Of a stretch of DNA of 64,000 nucleotides, positions 51,654-60,608 are shown in pieces. The notes beneath the pieces are model-generated. The model made no database searches and was not told the origin of the DNA. It was given only the letters and a program-made list of their open reading frames with translations. Source of the DNA: JADHOX01 sp038120515 (GTDB taxonomy: Bacteria > Pseudomonadota > Alphaproteobacteria > Rickettsiales > JABIRX01); contig JAYOLW010000001.1 in the NCBI GenBank assembly GCA_038120515.1, positions 62,001 through 126,000 on the forward strand, in the 5' to 3' direction. The position numbers and the translations under genes were made by a program. Each line of letters begins with the position of its first letter. Position 1 is the stretch's first letter.

Positions 51654-53522
51654 TTAAGATATATCACGAATTACAGCAATTATCTCAGGATTTACAAGGG
51701 TTGAAATGTCACCTAGATCATTATCATTAGCTGAGATTTTCTTTAAAATCCTTCGCATTATTTTACCTGATCTTGTTTTAGGTAAGTCATCAACAAAACA
51801 AATCATTTCAGGTTTGGCAATACTGCCGATTTGGTCTTTGATAATTGCGTTAATTTCTTCAGTAATTTTATTATTTTTACTAATGACATATGCTTTTATA
51901 GCCTCACCTTTGATTGGATGAGGGTAGCCGATAACTGCTGATTCAATAACATCAGGATGCATATTTATAGCATTTTCAATTTCAGCTGTACCAATTCTAT
52001 GGCCTGAGGTATTAATTACATCATCAATTCTACCAACGATTCTAAAATTACCATTTTCATCACAAAAAGCACCGTCACCACAAAGGTAATTACCAGGAAA
52101 TTGATTAAAATATGTGCTTATACAACGATCATGATTACCCCAAATTGATCTAATCATTGATGGCCATGGTGTTGAGATACAAAGATAACCAGATTGGTTT
52201 GAATCTTTTACTTCATTACCTTCTTCACTGATTAATGTTGGAAAAATTCCAGGCAGTGGAGTTCCAGCAAAACTAGCTTTAGAGTTATCAAAAGCTGCTA
52301 GGTTTGAAATCATAATTCCGCCAGTTTCAGTTTGCCACCATGTGTCCACAAGGTTACATTTTGATTTTCCTACATTCTCATAGAACCACTTCCAGGCCTC
52401 TTCATTGATAGGTTCACCCACGGACCCTATAACTCTTAGTGAGTCCATTTTATATTGATTTGGAATATCAGCACCAAAATTCATTAACATTCTAATTGCA
52501 GTAGGGGCGGTATAGAAAGTTGTAACTTTATGTTTTTCAATTACTTGCCAAAATCTATCAGCTCCGGGGTATGTTGGAACGCCTTCAAACATTACAATCG
52601 TTGAACCAGCAAGTAGAGGTCCATACATCATATAGCTATGACCTGTTATCCAGCCAATATCTGCAGTACAGAAAAAGATATCACTATCTTGATAATCAAA
52701 TACATTTACAAAGCTATAACCTGCATAAGTCATGTAGCCAGCACAGCTATGCATAACTCCTTTTGGTTGGCCGGTTGATCCAGATGTATACAAAATAAAT
52801 AACGGATCTTCGCTATCCATTATTTCTATTTCAGCTTCTTTTGAACTATTATCTAATAGATCGTTAATTACGACTTCCTTTTGCCCTTGTGTATTGTTAG
52901 CTTCTCTTGCAAATATAAAAATATTTTCAATTGATTTAGTATCTTGTGTGGCTTCCCTTACGATATCAATTAAGTTGATTTTTTTTGCGCCTCTATAAGT
53001 AAAATCACTAGTAATTATAAGTCTTGCTTCACAATCTTTAATTCTAGATTCTAGCGATTTTGCTGAGAAGCCTGCAAAGACAACAGAATGAATGGCGCCA
53101 ATTTTGGCCGATGCCAGACAGGCGGCGACACTTTCTATCATCATTGGCATATATACACAAATTCGATCGCCTTTTTCAATACCATATTGTTTGTATAAAT
53201 TTACATATTGATTAACCCTTTCATACAGCTCTTGATAAGTTATCTGTTCAGATGGTTTGTTAATGTCGTTATGTTCAAAAATAATAGCAGTTTTATTGGC
53301 ATTGTTTTTTAAATGTCGGTCTAAACAGTTTTCTGTAATGTTTAATTTTGCGTTTTTAAACCATTGAAAATTAGCATTTTGATAATCACATGAATAAACT
53401 TGATCCCATTTTTTACGCCATACATATTCATTGGCAATAATTGACCAGAAATCACTTAGGCTTGATTCAGCAAGTTTTGTTTTAGCAATATAGTCATCTT
53501 TTGATTGGAATTTATAAGTCAT
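51654..53522 (-). CDS. acs: Acetyl-CoA synthetase
   Basis: Acs activates acetate to acetyl-CoA through an acetyl-adenylate. YTSGSTGQPKGVMHS is the AMP-binding motif, DTWWQTETGG the adenylate site, GRIDDVINTSGHRIGT the hinge, and KTRSGKIMRR near the end carries the Lys normally controlled by acetylation. 622 residues, slightly short through a trimmed N-terminus. It converges with solenoid protein B and is divergent from ratA. Confidence 0.95.
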   Translation of the reverse strand: MTYKFQSKDDYIAKTKLAESSLSDFWSIIANEYVWRKKWDQVYSCDYQNANFQWFKNAKLNITENCLDRHLKNNANKTAIIFEHNDINKPSEQITYQELYERVNQYVNLYKQYGIEKGDRICVYMPMMIESVAACLASAKIGAIHSVVFAGFSAKSLESRIKDCEARLIITSDFTYRGAKKINLIDIVREATQDTKSIENIFIFAREANNTQGQKEVVINDLLDNSSKEAEIEIMDSEDPLFILYTSGSTGQPKGVMHSCAGYMTYAGYSFVNVFDYQDSDIFFCTADIGWITGHSYMMYGPLLAGSTIVMFEGVPTYPGADRFWQVIEKHKVTTFYTAPTAIRMLMNFGADIPNQYKMDSLRVIGSVGEPINEEAWKWFYENVGKSKCNLVDTWWQTETGGIMISNLAAFDNSKASFAGTPLPGIFPTLISEEGNEVKDSNQSGYLCISTPWPSMIRSIWGNHDRCISTYFNQFPGNYLCGDGAFCDENGNFRIVGRIDDVINTSGHRIGTAEIENAINMHPDVIESAVIGYPHPIKGEAIKAYVISKNNKITEEINAIIKDQIGSIAKPEMICFVDDLPKTRSGKIMRRILKKISANDNDLGDISTLVNPEIIAVIRDIS

Positions 53523-53555
53523 CGGCTAATAATTAATAATTTTTTGTAAATTAAA

Positions 53556-53993
53556 ATGAATCGACACAAGGAACAAGTTTTTTCTCCATATTCTAAGGAT
53601 CAGCTTTACGATTTAATAATGGATATCGATAAATATCCAGAATTTCTACCATGGTGTTATGCTGGTAGAATTTTGAACAATGATAAGGAGATTACCGAAG
53701 CTGAGCTGACAATTAATTTTAAAGCTTTTACCTATAGCTATGTCTCAGATATTACTTGTAAAAAATCTAGTCAAAATTATGAAATAAAAGTAAAACAAAA
53801 AACTGGTCCATTTAAGAATCTTTTAACTATTTGGAACTTATCTGATAGTCAAGATGGCACTTTAATTGATTTTTATATCCAATGTGAGCTTAAGAATCCA
53901 TTTTTAGATAGTGCGCTTAGAATTTTCTTTGAATTTGCTTATAAGAAAATGATTGGTGCATTTACGCAAAGAGCCAATGCATTATTTGGTTAA
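53556..53993 (+). CDS. RatA/Coq10-family START-like protein
   Basis: A 145-residue lipid-binding fold protein. FSPYSKDQLYDLIMDIDKYPEFLPWCYAGRIL is the family's start, here split by my reading into its two conserved halves (YDLIMDIDKYPEFLPWC and the basic strand after it), and FEFAYKKMIGAFTQRANALFG is the closing helix. Members bind ubiquinone (Coq10) or, as RatA, block 70S ribosome formation in E. coli. The ubiquinone role is more likely in Alphaproteobacteria. It stands alone between acs and the phosphatase-like gene. Confidence 0.82.
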   Translation: MNRHKEQVFSPYSKDQLYDLIMDIDKYPEFLPWCYAGRILNNDKEITEAELTINFKAFTYSYVSDITCKKSSQNYEIKVKQKTGPFKNLLTIWNLSDSQDGTLIDFYIQCELKNPFLDSALRIFFEFAYKKMIGAFTQRANALFG

Positions 53994-54012
53994 TTTTTAA
54001 TAGTTTTACAAA

Positions 54013-55416
54013 TTACCTTTCAAATTGTTGACCTATTTGCGCTGATGTTAAAACCAAATCTTTAATTAGTGAAATCTTTGATCCTTCTTCATCATATCCC
54101 AAATAGATATATTCTGAAAGATTATGTTCACTAAAATGTGTCATGATTTCTGGTAAGGATGTTTTAATAGCAGTGCATTTAAGTTCTGGTTGGTCTCGAT
54201 GTTTTAACTCAACCATAGCTTCATATATTGCTTTCGAACGATTAGTGCCTTTTTCACAATTAATGATTAGCGGTTGGCTTGCTAAACCATTTTTATTCAT
54301 ATCTTTTTCTATGGTGACTATACATTCAGCTATTAATTCCTGGGTAAATCTATGCCCATAAAATAAATCATCAATTTCGGGTAGTTCGTAAAGAGTTATT
54401 GTCTTACTATCATGTACTAACAATGATTTTGTCATAGGTAAGGATAATAAGTTACCAATGTTTTGAGAAATATATCGTTCAATTCTATTAACAATAATAT
54501 TGGGAGTAGAGTATTTTCTGGCTAAAGATAATTTAAACTCTTCTGGTAAACTTATCGTTTCTATAGCGCTTTGTTCTAAAATTTCATAATGTGGTTGACG
54601 AAGCGCTGATATAGCAACTAATTGATCTTCGTGTTGAAAATATTCAAAATATTTAAAAACTCCTAATTTTCCATATTCTAGTGGTGATGAAGTATAATAA
54701 ATATTAGCAGCATCTAATCCGATAAGTGGCGAGAATAACAAATATAATTCATCAGCTTTAGAGTGAAGAATTGGTTTGAAAGATGCAAAATTATCAATGT
54801 GACCAGGTAAATTTCCGCAAAATAATATATCTAGAAGTTTTGAACTAGGTAATGTTTGGTCAATATAAACAGAGTTTATGGTAACGCCCATATTTTGTGT
54901 TGAATTCTCAAGTCGTTCTCTTGTAGATTCTGGCAAAACTATATGATTTGAGATGAGTTTTAATAATTCAATACTGGTTGAAATGATATGTTTATCATTA
55001 CTAACTTTATTTAGTTCTCTAAATATAAATAATAATCTTGGTAATTTCTGAATTGAAAATTTATATGTTTCAAAATTTGCGCTAGAGCAAACTATATAAG
55101 AAATGCTCTGAGAACTATCAATTTGCGAAAAGATTATTTCATATGTTTGTTTTAAAATAGCTATAATTTGGGAGGTTTCTTCATCAGATAAAGAATTGCC
55201 CTGAAAAAGTTTTAAACAAATGTTTGAACATGCTTCTTGCTCATCTAGCTCAAATTTCTTAACTGTTTTTAATATTTCTTCTAAACAGCAGCCAAAAAAT
55301 TTTTCTAATAATGGTTTATAAAAACTTATGAATTGATCTAAATTAAATTCTGCAGTGTTTTGATTACTTAAATCTCCATCGCATAATCCTGCAAGCTTAC
55401 TTACACTTCTCCTCAT
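54013..55416 (-). CDS. Protein-tyrosine-phosphatase-like protein, 467 residues
   Basis: No full-length family is recognised. Residues 382-394 read PLIINCEKGTNRS, matching the C(x)5R(S/T) catalytic loop of tyrosine and dual-specificity phosphatases (Cys387, Arg393, Ser394). An Asp pair at 349-350 stands where the general acid would be, and a following helix AIYEAMVEL fits the fold. The usual His before the Cys is Asn386. Residues 1-330 are helical, with no known domain. No signal peptide. It is the last gene of the TPR-yejB-ybaB-recR-hydrolase unit, eight bases behind the hydrolase. Confidence 0.5.
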   Translation of the reverse strand: MRRSVSKLAGLCDGDLSNQNTAEFNLDQFISFYKPLLEKFFGCCLEEILKTVKKFELDEQEACSNICLKLFQGNSLSDEETSQIIAILKQTYEIIFSQIDSSQSISYIVCSSANFETYKFSIQKLPRLLFIFRELNKVSNDKHIISTSIELLKLISNHIVLPESTRERLENSTQNMGVTINSVYIDQTLPSSKLLDILFCGNLPGHIDNFASFKPILHSKADELYLLFSPLIGLDAANIYYTSSPLEYGKLGVFKYFEYFQHEDQLVAISALRQPHYEILEQSAIETISLPEEFKLSLARKYSTPNIIVNRIERYISQNIGNLLSLPMTKSLLVHDSKTITLYELPEIDDLFYGHRFTQELIAECIVTIEKDMNKNGLASQPLIINCEKGTNRSKAIYEAMVELKHRDQPELKCTAIKTSLPEIMTHFSEHNLSEYIYLGYDEEGSKISLIKDLVLTSAQIGQQFER

Positions 55417-55424
55417 TCTGTTAG

Positions 55425-56054
55425 CTATTTTAAAAAATTATTTGTGATATTTATAGATTCTTGATTAATCGAATGATCTAAACTTTGCAGTAAATGTATT
55501 TCATTTTTTATATTTCTGCTATCTAAAAATTTTGCAGAATTATCTGAATATTGATGAGGAATTACCATGTCTTGATCTCCATGAATTAAGCAAACTGGTG
55601 AGTTGTTCAATTTTATCTTATCTAAAATTTCAGGAATTAAGCCACCAGAATGGGCAATTAATCCAGCAAAATCTTTGTTTTGACTCAAGCCATAATGTAA
55701 AATTAGAAGTGCTCCTTGAGAGAATCCATATAAATAAATATCCTGATTGTTAACCTTATATTCTGTTTTTAACTCTTCGATATATTTTGAAAATAATGGA
55801 AGAATTGGTTTTAGTTCATTAGTTAGATAAGCAGGATCTAGATTATCTACATTATACCAAAAAAATGACTCTGGCATAAAGATATTAGTATTAGGTGCAT
55901 CTGGCGCTAAAAATAAAGTATCTTTTAATGATTCTTCAAAATAGGGCGAAAGTGATAATAAATCACGACCATTTGCATAATAGCCATGAACAAAAATAAA
56001 CAATTTTTTGGGTTTTGCTACTTGATTAGCAAAGTGAGTTTTGAAGCTAAACAT
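55425..56054 (-). CDS. Carboxylesterase/phospholipase-family alpha/beta hydrolase
   Basis: A 209-residue serine hydrolase of the small carboxylesterase type (YpfH/acyl-protein-thioesterase-like). FVHGYYANGRDLL forms the oxyanion hole, LYGFSQGALL has the nucleophile Ser112, GDQDMVIP near 160 carries the Asp and LDHSINQ near 194 the His. No signal peptide is evident, so it is cytoplasmic. The substrate is unknown. It lies ten bases after recR and eight before the phosphatase-like gene. Confidence 0.82.
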   Translation of the reverse strand: MFSFKTHFANQVAKPKKLFIFVHGYYANGRDLLSLSPYFEESLKDTLFLAPDAPNTNIFMPESFFWYNVDNLDPAYLTNELKPILPLFSKYIEELKTEYKVNNQDIYLYGFSQGALLILHYGLSQNKDFAGLIAHSGGLIPEILDKIKLNNSPVCLIHGDQDMVIPHQYSDNSAKFLDSRNIKNEIHLLQSLDHSINQESINITNNFLK

Positions 56055-56064
56055 ATTAAAAATG

Positions 56065-56652
56065 CTAAAATTTTAGTCTTGATTCGAAAGCGGCTTTTAC
56101 TGTGCCTTCATCTAAGTAGTCAAGTTCAGAGCCAAGAGGAACACCTTGTGCTAACCTAGTGATATTGATGTTCTTATTTTCAATAAGGTCGGTAATATAA
56201 AAAGCAGTTGTTTGGCCTTCAACTGTTGGATTTGTTGCTAGAATAATTTCTGAGATATTTTCTTTTTCAATCCTATCGTTAATGTTACTGATTCTCAGGT
56301 CTTTTGGAGAAATGCCCTTCATGGCTGATAATGTTCCGCCCAACACATGATATAATCCTTTAAAACAACCAGATTTTTCTATTGCCCACAAATCTTCTAT
56401 TTGTTCAACAATACAAAGTGTATTATTTTTACGAATTGGATTTCTGCAAATCTCACATAATTCATGATTAGAAAGATTACCACATTCATTACAATATTTG
56501 ATATTATTTGCGGTTTGGTTTAGTTGCGAACTTAATAAATTCATTAAAGCTTTATCTTTGATAAGCCCTAAGACAATTCTGCTCGCAGATTTTTTGCCAA
56601 TAGCTGGAAGTTTAGTAAATGAATTAATTAATTCATTTATGTTATAATCCAT
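56065..56652 (-). CDS. recR: Recombination protein RecR
   Basis: RecR loads RecA with RecF and RecO at single-strand gaps. I take the ATG at 56652 (195 residues), since the open frame to 56682 adds only ten codons lying inside ybaB. The N-terminus has the helix-hairpin-helix SFTKLPAIGKKSASRI, then the zinc finger with YCNECGNLSNHELCEIC, then the Toprim domain (LCIVEQIEDLWAIE). It overlaps ybaB by 11 bases, a common pairing. Confidence 0.94.
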   Translation of the reverse strand: MDYNINELINSFTKLPAIGKKSASRIVLGLIKDKALMNLLSSQLNQTANNIKYCNECGNLSNHELCEICRNPIRKNNTLCIVEQIEDLWAIEKSGCFKGLYHVLGGTLSAMKGISPKDLRISNINDRIEKENISEIILATNPTVEGQTTAFYITDLIENKNINITRLAQGVPLGSELDYLDEGTVKAAFESRLKF

Positions 56653-56980
56653 CGTTATTGTTGAAAATGTTTTTAAGATCATTCATATCACCAATGTTAT
56701 TTGTGATATTAGAAAATAGATTTTTTGATTCAGCATCAAATTGTTGTTTAGCGCTATTAAATGCAGCAATTATCAGATCTTCTCTGACTTTTGTTTGCAT
56801 TGGACTATTTAAACTTTCATCAACCTCAAGTTTTTGAAATTTACCGTCGCCACCAATTGTAACTGAAACTAATCCACCGCCGGAACTAGCTGTGAAAGAT
56901 TTCTTTTTAAACTCTTGTTGATTTTGTTCAAATTCTTTCTTTAGCCTTTCAGCTTCTTCCATTATTACTTTAAAATCCAT
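56642..56980 (-). CDS. ybaB: YbaB/EbfC nucleoid-associated protein
   Basis: A 112-residue DNA-binding protein with the usual helix (MEEAERLKKEFEQNQQEF), a central sheet (GGGLVSVTIGGDGKFQKLEV) and a closing helix. YbaB coats and shapes DNA and lies next to recR in most bacteria. The upstream neighbour is normally dnaX; here it is a yejB-type permease, with an 11-base overlap. Confidence 0.9.
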   Translation of the reverse strand: MDFKVIMEEAERLKKEFEQNQQEFKKKSFTASSGGGLVSVTIGGDGKFQKLEVDESLNSPMQTKVREDLIIAAFNSAKQQFDAESKNLFSNITNNIGDMNDLKNIFNNNDGL

Positions 56981-58064
56981 TTTTGATATCTGAAAAATTA
57001 ATTCTAGGGTCGATTAAAAAATATAAAATATCACTAATCAGATTAAAGACAAGTCCAATTAAACTATATATATATACTGTTGCAAAAATAACTGGGTAGT
57101 CTCGAGTTAAGGCAGAGTCAAAACCTAGCAAACCTAGTCCATCAAGCGAAAAGACAATTTCTATTAATAAAGAGCTTGTAAATAAAATCTTAATTAAGGT
57201 TTCAGGTAGGGACGATATAACTAGAATCATACTGTTTCGAAACACATGGCCATATAAAATTTGTTTCTGATTTAGCCCCTTGGCTTTTGCTGTAACTACA
57301 TATTGTTTTGATAATTCATCAATAAAACAATTCTTTGTAAGCATTGTCAGGGAGGCAAATCCTCCAATTATAAGCGCAAGAGTCGGTAAAAATAGATGTT
57401 TAATATAGTCTAAAATTTTGCCAAAGAATGATAATTCAGCAAAATTTTCTGAGATAATTCCAGAAAGTGGAAAAATTGGGAAATATCCACCTTTAGCAAA
57501 AACAACTATAAGAAAAATAGCAAAAAGAAATGCAGGTATTGAATAAAATGTGAAAATTACTAAGCTAGAATATAAATCAAACTTACTGCCATCTGTAATT
57601 GCTTTTCTAATACCTAAAGGAATTGAAATTAAATAAATTAATAATGTTGACCATAAGCCAAGGGAAATTGATATTGGCAAACGTTCAATAATTAAGTCTG
57701 ATACTTTCTGGCCTTTAAAAAAACTCTCGCCAAAATCAAAGAAAAGATATTGCTTTATCATTAAAAAAAATCTCTGATGCGCAGGTTTGTCAAATCCAAA
57801 TCTTGCTTCAAGCTCTTTGATAATCTCAGCATCTAAACCATAACTATTAATGTTGTGTGAATTATCTAGTTTATTATTGGCGCTTATATCTAAAGATGCT
57901 GAATCTAAAAAGTTTGTCGAAGCAGAGTTGTTATGTTTTAATTCTGATAAAACTTGGTTTATCGGGCCACCTGGTGCGAATTGAATAATGACAAAATTTA
58001 AAAGTAATATACCAATTAATGTAGGAAATATTAGAAAGAATCTTTTGCAGATATAAATTAACAT
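56970..58064 (-). CDS. yejB: ABC peptide transporter permease, YejB type
   Basis: A 364-residue inner-membrane permease. It starts MLIYICKRFFLIFPTLIGI, then FAPGGPINQV, a periplasmic insertion, RFGFDKPAHQRF and YLFFDFGESFF, which are the YejB wording. Six helices and the EAA-type loop (VTAKAKGLNQKQILYGHVFRNS) follow. YejABEF takes up peptides such as microcin C. The partner genes yejA, yejE and yejF are not in this window. It lies 12 bases after a TPR gene and overlaps ybaB. Confidence 0.88.
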   Translation of the reverse strand: MLIYICKRFFLIFPTLIGILLLNFVIIQFAPGGPINQVLSELKHNNSASTNFLDSASLDISANNKLDNSHNINSYGLDAEIIKELEARFGFDKPAHQRFFLMIKQYLFFDFGESFFKGQKVSDLIIERLPISISLGLWSTLLIYLISIPLGIRKAITDGSKFDLYSSLVIFTFYSIPAFLFAIFLIVVFAKGGYFPIFPLSGIISENFAELSFFGKILDYIKHLFLPTLALIIGGFASLTMLTKNCFIDELSKQYVVTAKAKGLNQKQILYGHVFRNSMILVISSLPETLIKILFTSSLLIEIVFSLDGLGLLGFDSALTRDYPVIFATVYIYSLIGLVFNLISDILYFLIDPRINFSDIKNGF

Positions 58065-58076
58065 ATTAAGTAAAAA

Positions 58077-59024
58077 TTAATGACAGCCCATTCTTTTCAA
58101 CTCTTTGTCTAAATTATAAACTAACTCTTCTTTAAAATTACGATAAAAAATGATTCGAGCTTTTCTAAAATAGTCACAAGCTTTTTCTTGTTCGTTTATA
58201 ACTTCATATACTGTACCTAAATTAAAATATTGTGTTGCGGCTCTAAGTTCGTTGGATAATTTGTTGTTTATATCAAGAGCTGCAAAATAATATTTCTTTG
58301 CTAGGCTATAATCTCCCATTTGCTGATAAACTACACCAATATTAGATTCTGCGCTAGCAACATATTGCCATTCGCCATAGATTTGAGCTTCATGGGCAAG
58401 TTTGGCGTAAAAGCTTATAGCATTATTGTTGTCACCGGTAAGTCTATAAATATGACCAATATCATTTAAGGCATTAAAGTTTTTATTATTAAGTCTAAAA
58501 GCTTTTTCGTAATAACTTAACGCAAATTCTGGATCTTCAAAGATTTCAAAATTTCCAACATGTAAAAGAAATTCAGATTTTTCTTTGTCAGATGTTGAAT
58601 TTTGATATCTAGTCAACATGATATTTTTGGCAGGTGTGAAATTGCCAACTTTAATTTGTTGAAAAGCATCATTAATAAATGTTTTGGAAAGGTGATTTCG
58701 ACTATGTTTTTGTAAGGTTATAAGTTCATCAATTGATGATTCAAGATTCTGAATAATTTCTGGGGGGTATTTTTGTTTAAGATCTTGAGGAATTAGTTCA
58801 TCAATTAATTCTTCATTTGGAGTCTTTCCAACATTAGTAGCAAAAGGTGATCTAATTGAAAGAATAGAATCATATGTTTTGTTAAATGAAGGTACTGAGT
58901 CATTAAGGTTCATTAAGGTTGAATAGATAATGGGCTTAAATTGCAATAGAATTGGAATTAAGATTGCGACAAGAGTAACTTTAAAAAAATTTTTAACTAA
59001 GAATTTGGCAAAAAATTCAATCAT
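58077..59024 (-). CDS. Membrane-anchored TPR protein
   Basis: The 315-residue protein begins with an uncleaved-looking membrane helix (about residues 14-30, FKVTLVAILIPILLQF). After a Ser-rich link come at least four TPR units between residues 130 and 300 (HVGNFEIFEDPEFALSYYEK, DIGHIYRLTGDNNNAISFYA, NIGVVYQQMGDYSLAKKYYF, FNLGTVYEVINEQEKACDYF). It would hold a TPR scaffold outside or inside the membrane. It is first in the unit with yejB, ybaB and recR. Partner unknown. Confidence 0.75.
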   Translation of the reverse strand: MIEFFAKFLVKNFFKVTLVAILIPILLQFKPIIYSTLMNLNDSVPSFNKTYDSILSIRSPFATNVGKTPNEELIDELIPQDLKQKYPPEIIQNLESSIDELITLQKHSRNHLSKTFINDAFQQIKVGNFTPAKNIMLTRYQNSTSDKEKSEFLLHVGNFEIFEDPEFALSYYEKAFRLNNKNFNALNDIGHIYRLTGDNNNAISFYAKLAHEAQIYGEWQYVASAESNIGVVYQQMGDYSLAKKYYFAALDINNKLSNELRAATQYFNLGTVYEVINEQEKACDYFRKARIIFYRNFKEELVYNLDKELKRMGCH

Positions 59025-59105
59025 GGTTTTGTAAAAAAATATAATTTAAACATTATGAACTTAACAATAATAAAGACAAGTATGAAAAGTTTAAAAACAA
59101 TTTTG

Positions 59106-60008
59106 TTATTGTTGCAACTTGTTTTTAAATTCAAGAATTTGATTAAGATCTTTTATATCACCATTACAATGAAGCACTATATCACAACCAGCCATGAAAG
59201 TTCTTTCAATTTTTTCTTTTACTGTTCCACTTAGCGCTTTCATGCATATATCGTCGCTAACAAGCAAGTTTTTAAAACCTATTTTGTTTCTAATATAGTT
59301 AATCGCTTTTTTTGAAGTTGTTACAGGATTTCTTTTGTCTATAGCTTCATAAATTATATGAGCTGTCATAGCCATAGGCATGTCTTTAAGAGCTGTAAAA
59401 ACTGTAAAATCTGTTTTAGCTAATATATGCTCTTCAGTTTTAATTACAGGAAGATCGAGATGCGAGTCGCAATTTGCACGACCATGTCCAGGAATATGTT
59501 TGATAATAGGAACTATGTTGTTTTGAGCTAAAATATTACAACAGGTTTTTGCTAGTTTGATAACTATATCTGGGTTGCTGCTATATGCTCTTGAGCCAAT
59601 TATTTGATCTGAATCTTCAAAAAACAAATCACATACAGGCATACAACAAACATTAATATCGAGGATTTTTAATCTACGAATAATTTGTTGAGTTGTAGTT
59701 TCGGCTAGTTCGATAGCCGCATTTGGGTCTGTTATAAATAATTTGCCTATAATTCCAGCAGCTAAAATATCATCATTAAAAAGATGGTTAGTTCTAGAAA
59801 CCTTACCACCTTCTTCATCAATCAACACCATTAAATTAGGGTTGTTAGCAGCTAATTTTGCGTCATGAATAAGTTTCTGAGTTTGGTCTATATTTTCAAT
59901 GTTGCGTTTAAAAAGAATAATACCTATTGGTCTTAAATCTTGAAGAATTTCAGTTTCTTCTGTTGTGATTTCTATAGAATTTAGTCCGATAATAAATGGC
60001 GAAATCAT
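59106..60008 (-). CDS. nagZ: Beta-N-acetylhexosaminidase NagZ
   Basis: NagZ removes N-acetylglucosamine from anhydro-muropeptides during cell-wall recycling. LVDEEGG-type LIDEEGGKVSR, then IIKHIPGHGRANCDSH carries the His of the family's KHFPGHG loop, and LVSDDICMKAL has the catalytic Asp. 300 residues, slightly short. It ends the argS-SPOR-nagZ run typical of Alphaproteobacteria, nine bases after the SPOR gene. Confidence 0.92.
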   Translation of the reverse strand: MISPFIIGLNSIEITTEETEILQDLRPIGIILFKRNIENIDQTQKLIHDAKLAANNPNLMVLIDEEGGKVSRTNHLFNDDILAAGIIGKLFITDPNAAIELAETTTQQIIRRLKILDINVCCMPVCDLFFEDSDQIIGSRAYSSNPDIVIKLAKTCCNILAQNNIVPIIKHIPGHGRANCDSHLDLPVIKTEEHILAKTDFTVFTALKDMPMAMTAHIIYEAIDKRNPVTTSKKAINYIRNKIGFKNLLVSDDICMKALSGTVKEKIERTFMAGCDIVLHCNGDIKDLNQILEFKNKLQQ

Positions 60009-60017
60009 ATTAAGATA

Positions 60018-60608
60018 TTAGAATTGAACAAAAAAACAGGAAACCCCATTTTTTCGAAGGTTTGAGCAAAATTCTTTGGCCTCATTATAGTTTTTAAAAG
60101 GTCCAATAAATAGCTTGTATAATGACATATCAGAGTTTTTTACAAAGAATTTTTTGTTTTTAATAAGTAGAGGAAATGATACTTTTATTTTATTTACATG
60201 TTCAGAAATATTTTCCTTATTATTAAAGGCACCAAGCTGAAGTAAATTATCTTTTTCTTCTTCTTGATTGTTATCTATGTTTTCGATAGGAATTTCATTC
60301 TCTATGATTTTATCATCTGAAAGCTCTAAGGATTTATTCTGATCTGTTTCTTTGACAATGTTTTGTTGCGTAATATCGTATTTATTATCAGTTACGAAAT
60401 CAGAAATTATTTTCTCTACTTCTTCATTTTGATTTTCATTTTTTGTTGGTAAAATGATATATGGTTCATTATCAAATTTTATTGCTTTTAAGGTTCTGTT
60501 ATTGATTTGAAATAGATATTCATCATAAGCCTTAATAACGACAAATGCAAATAAGACGAGAGATAATGTTATATAGATTGAACGAAGAATTTTGTTTGAT
60601 TTTACCAT
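60018..60608 (-). CDS. SPOR-domain membrane protein
   Basis: A 196-residue protein with one N-terminal membrane helix (about 10-27), an acidic Asn/Glu-rich linker, and a C-terminal SPOR domain from about residue 125 (LLQLGAFNNKENISEHVNKI, YKLFIGPFKNYNEAKEFC). SPOR domains bind denuded glycan at division sites. It sits between argS and nagZ, as in other Alphaproteobacteria, and overlaps the argS stop by one base. Confidence 0.87.
   Translation of the reverse strand: MVKSNKILRSIYITLSLVLFAFVVIKAYDEYLFQINNRTLKAIKFDNEPYIILPTKNENQNEEVEKIISDFVTDNKYDITQQNIVKETDQNKSLELSDDKIIENEIPIENIDNNQEEEKDNLLQLGAFNNKENISEHVNKIKVSFPLLIKNKKFFVKNSDMSLYKLFIGPFKNYNEAKEFCSNLRKNGVSCFFVQF

Noticed and set aside
58901..58920. 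Tandem 10-bp repeat CATTAAGGTT twice
   Set aside because: It is a short slip-like duplication inside the TPR gene linker, with the frame intact. It shows no sign of function.
59063..59113. AACAATAA and TTATTGTT inverted pair after nagZ
   Set aside because: The arms are only eight bases, AT-rich and 35 bases apart, and the second lies in the nagZ coding end. This is not a credible terminator.
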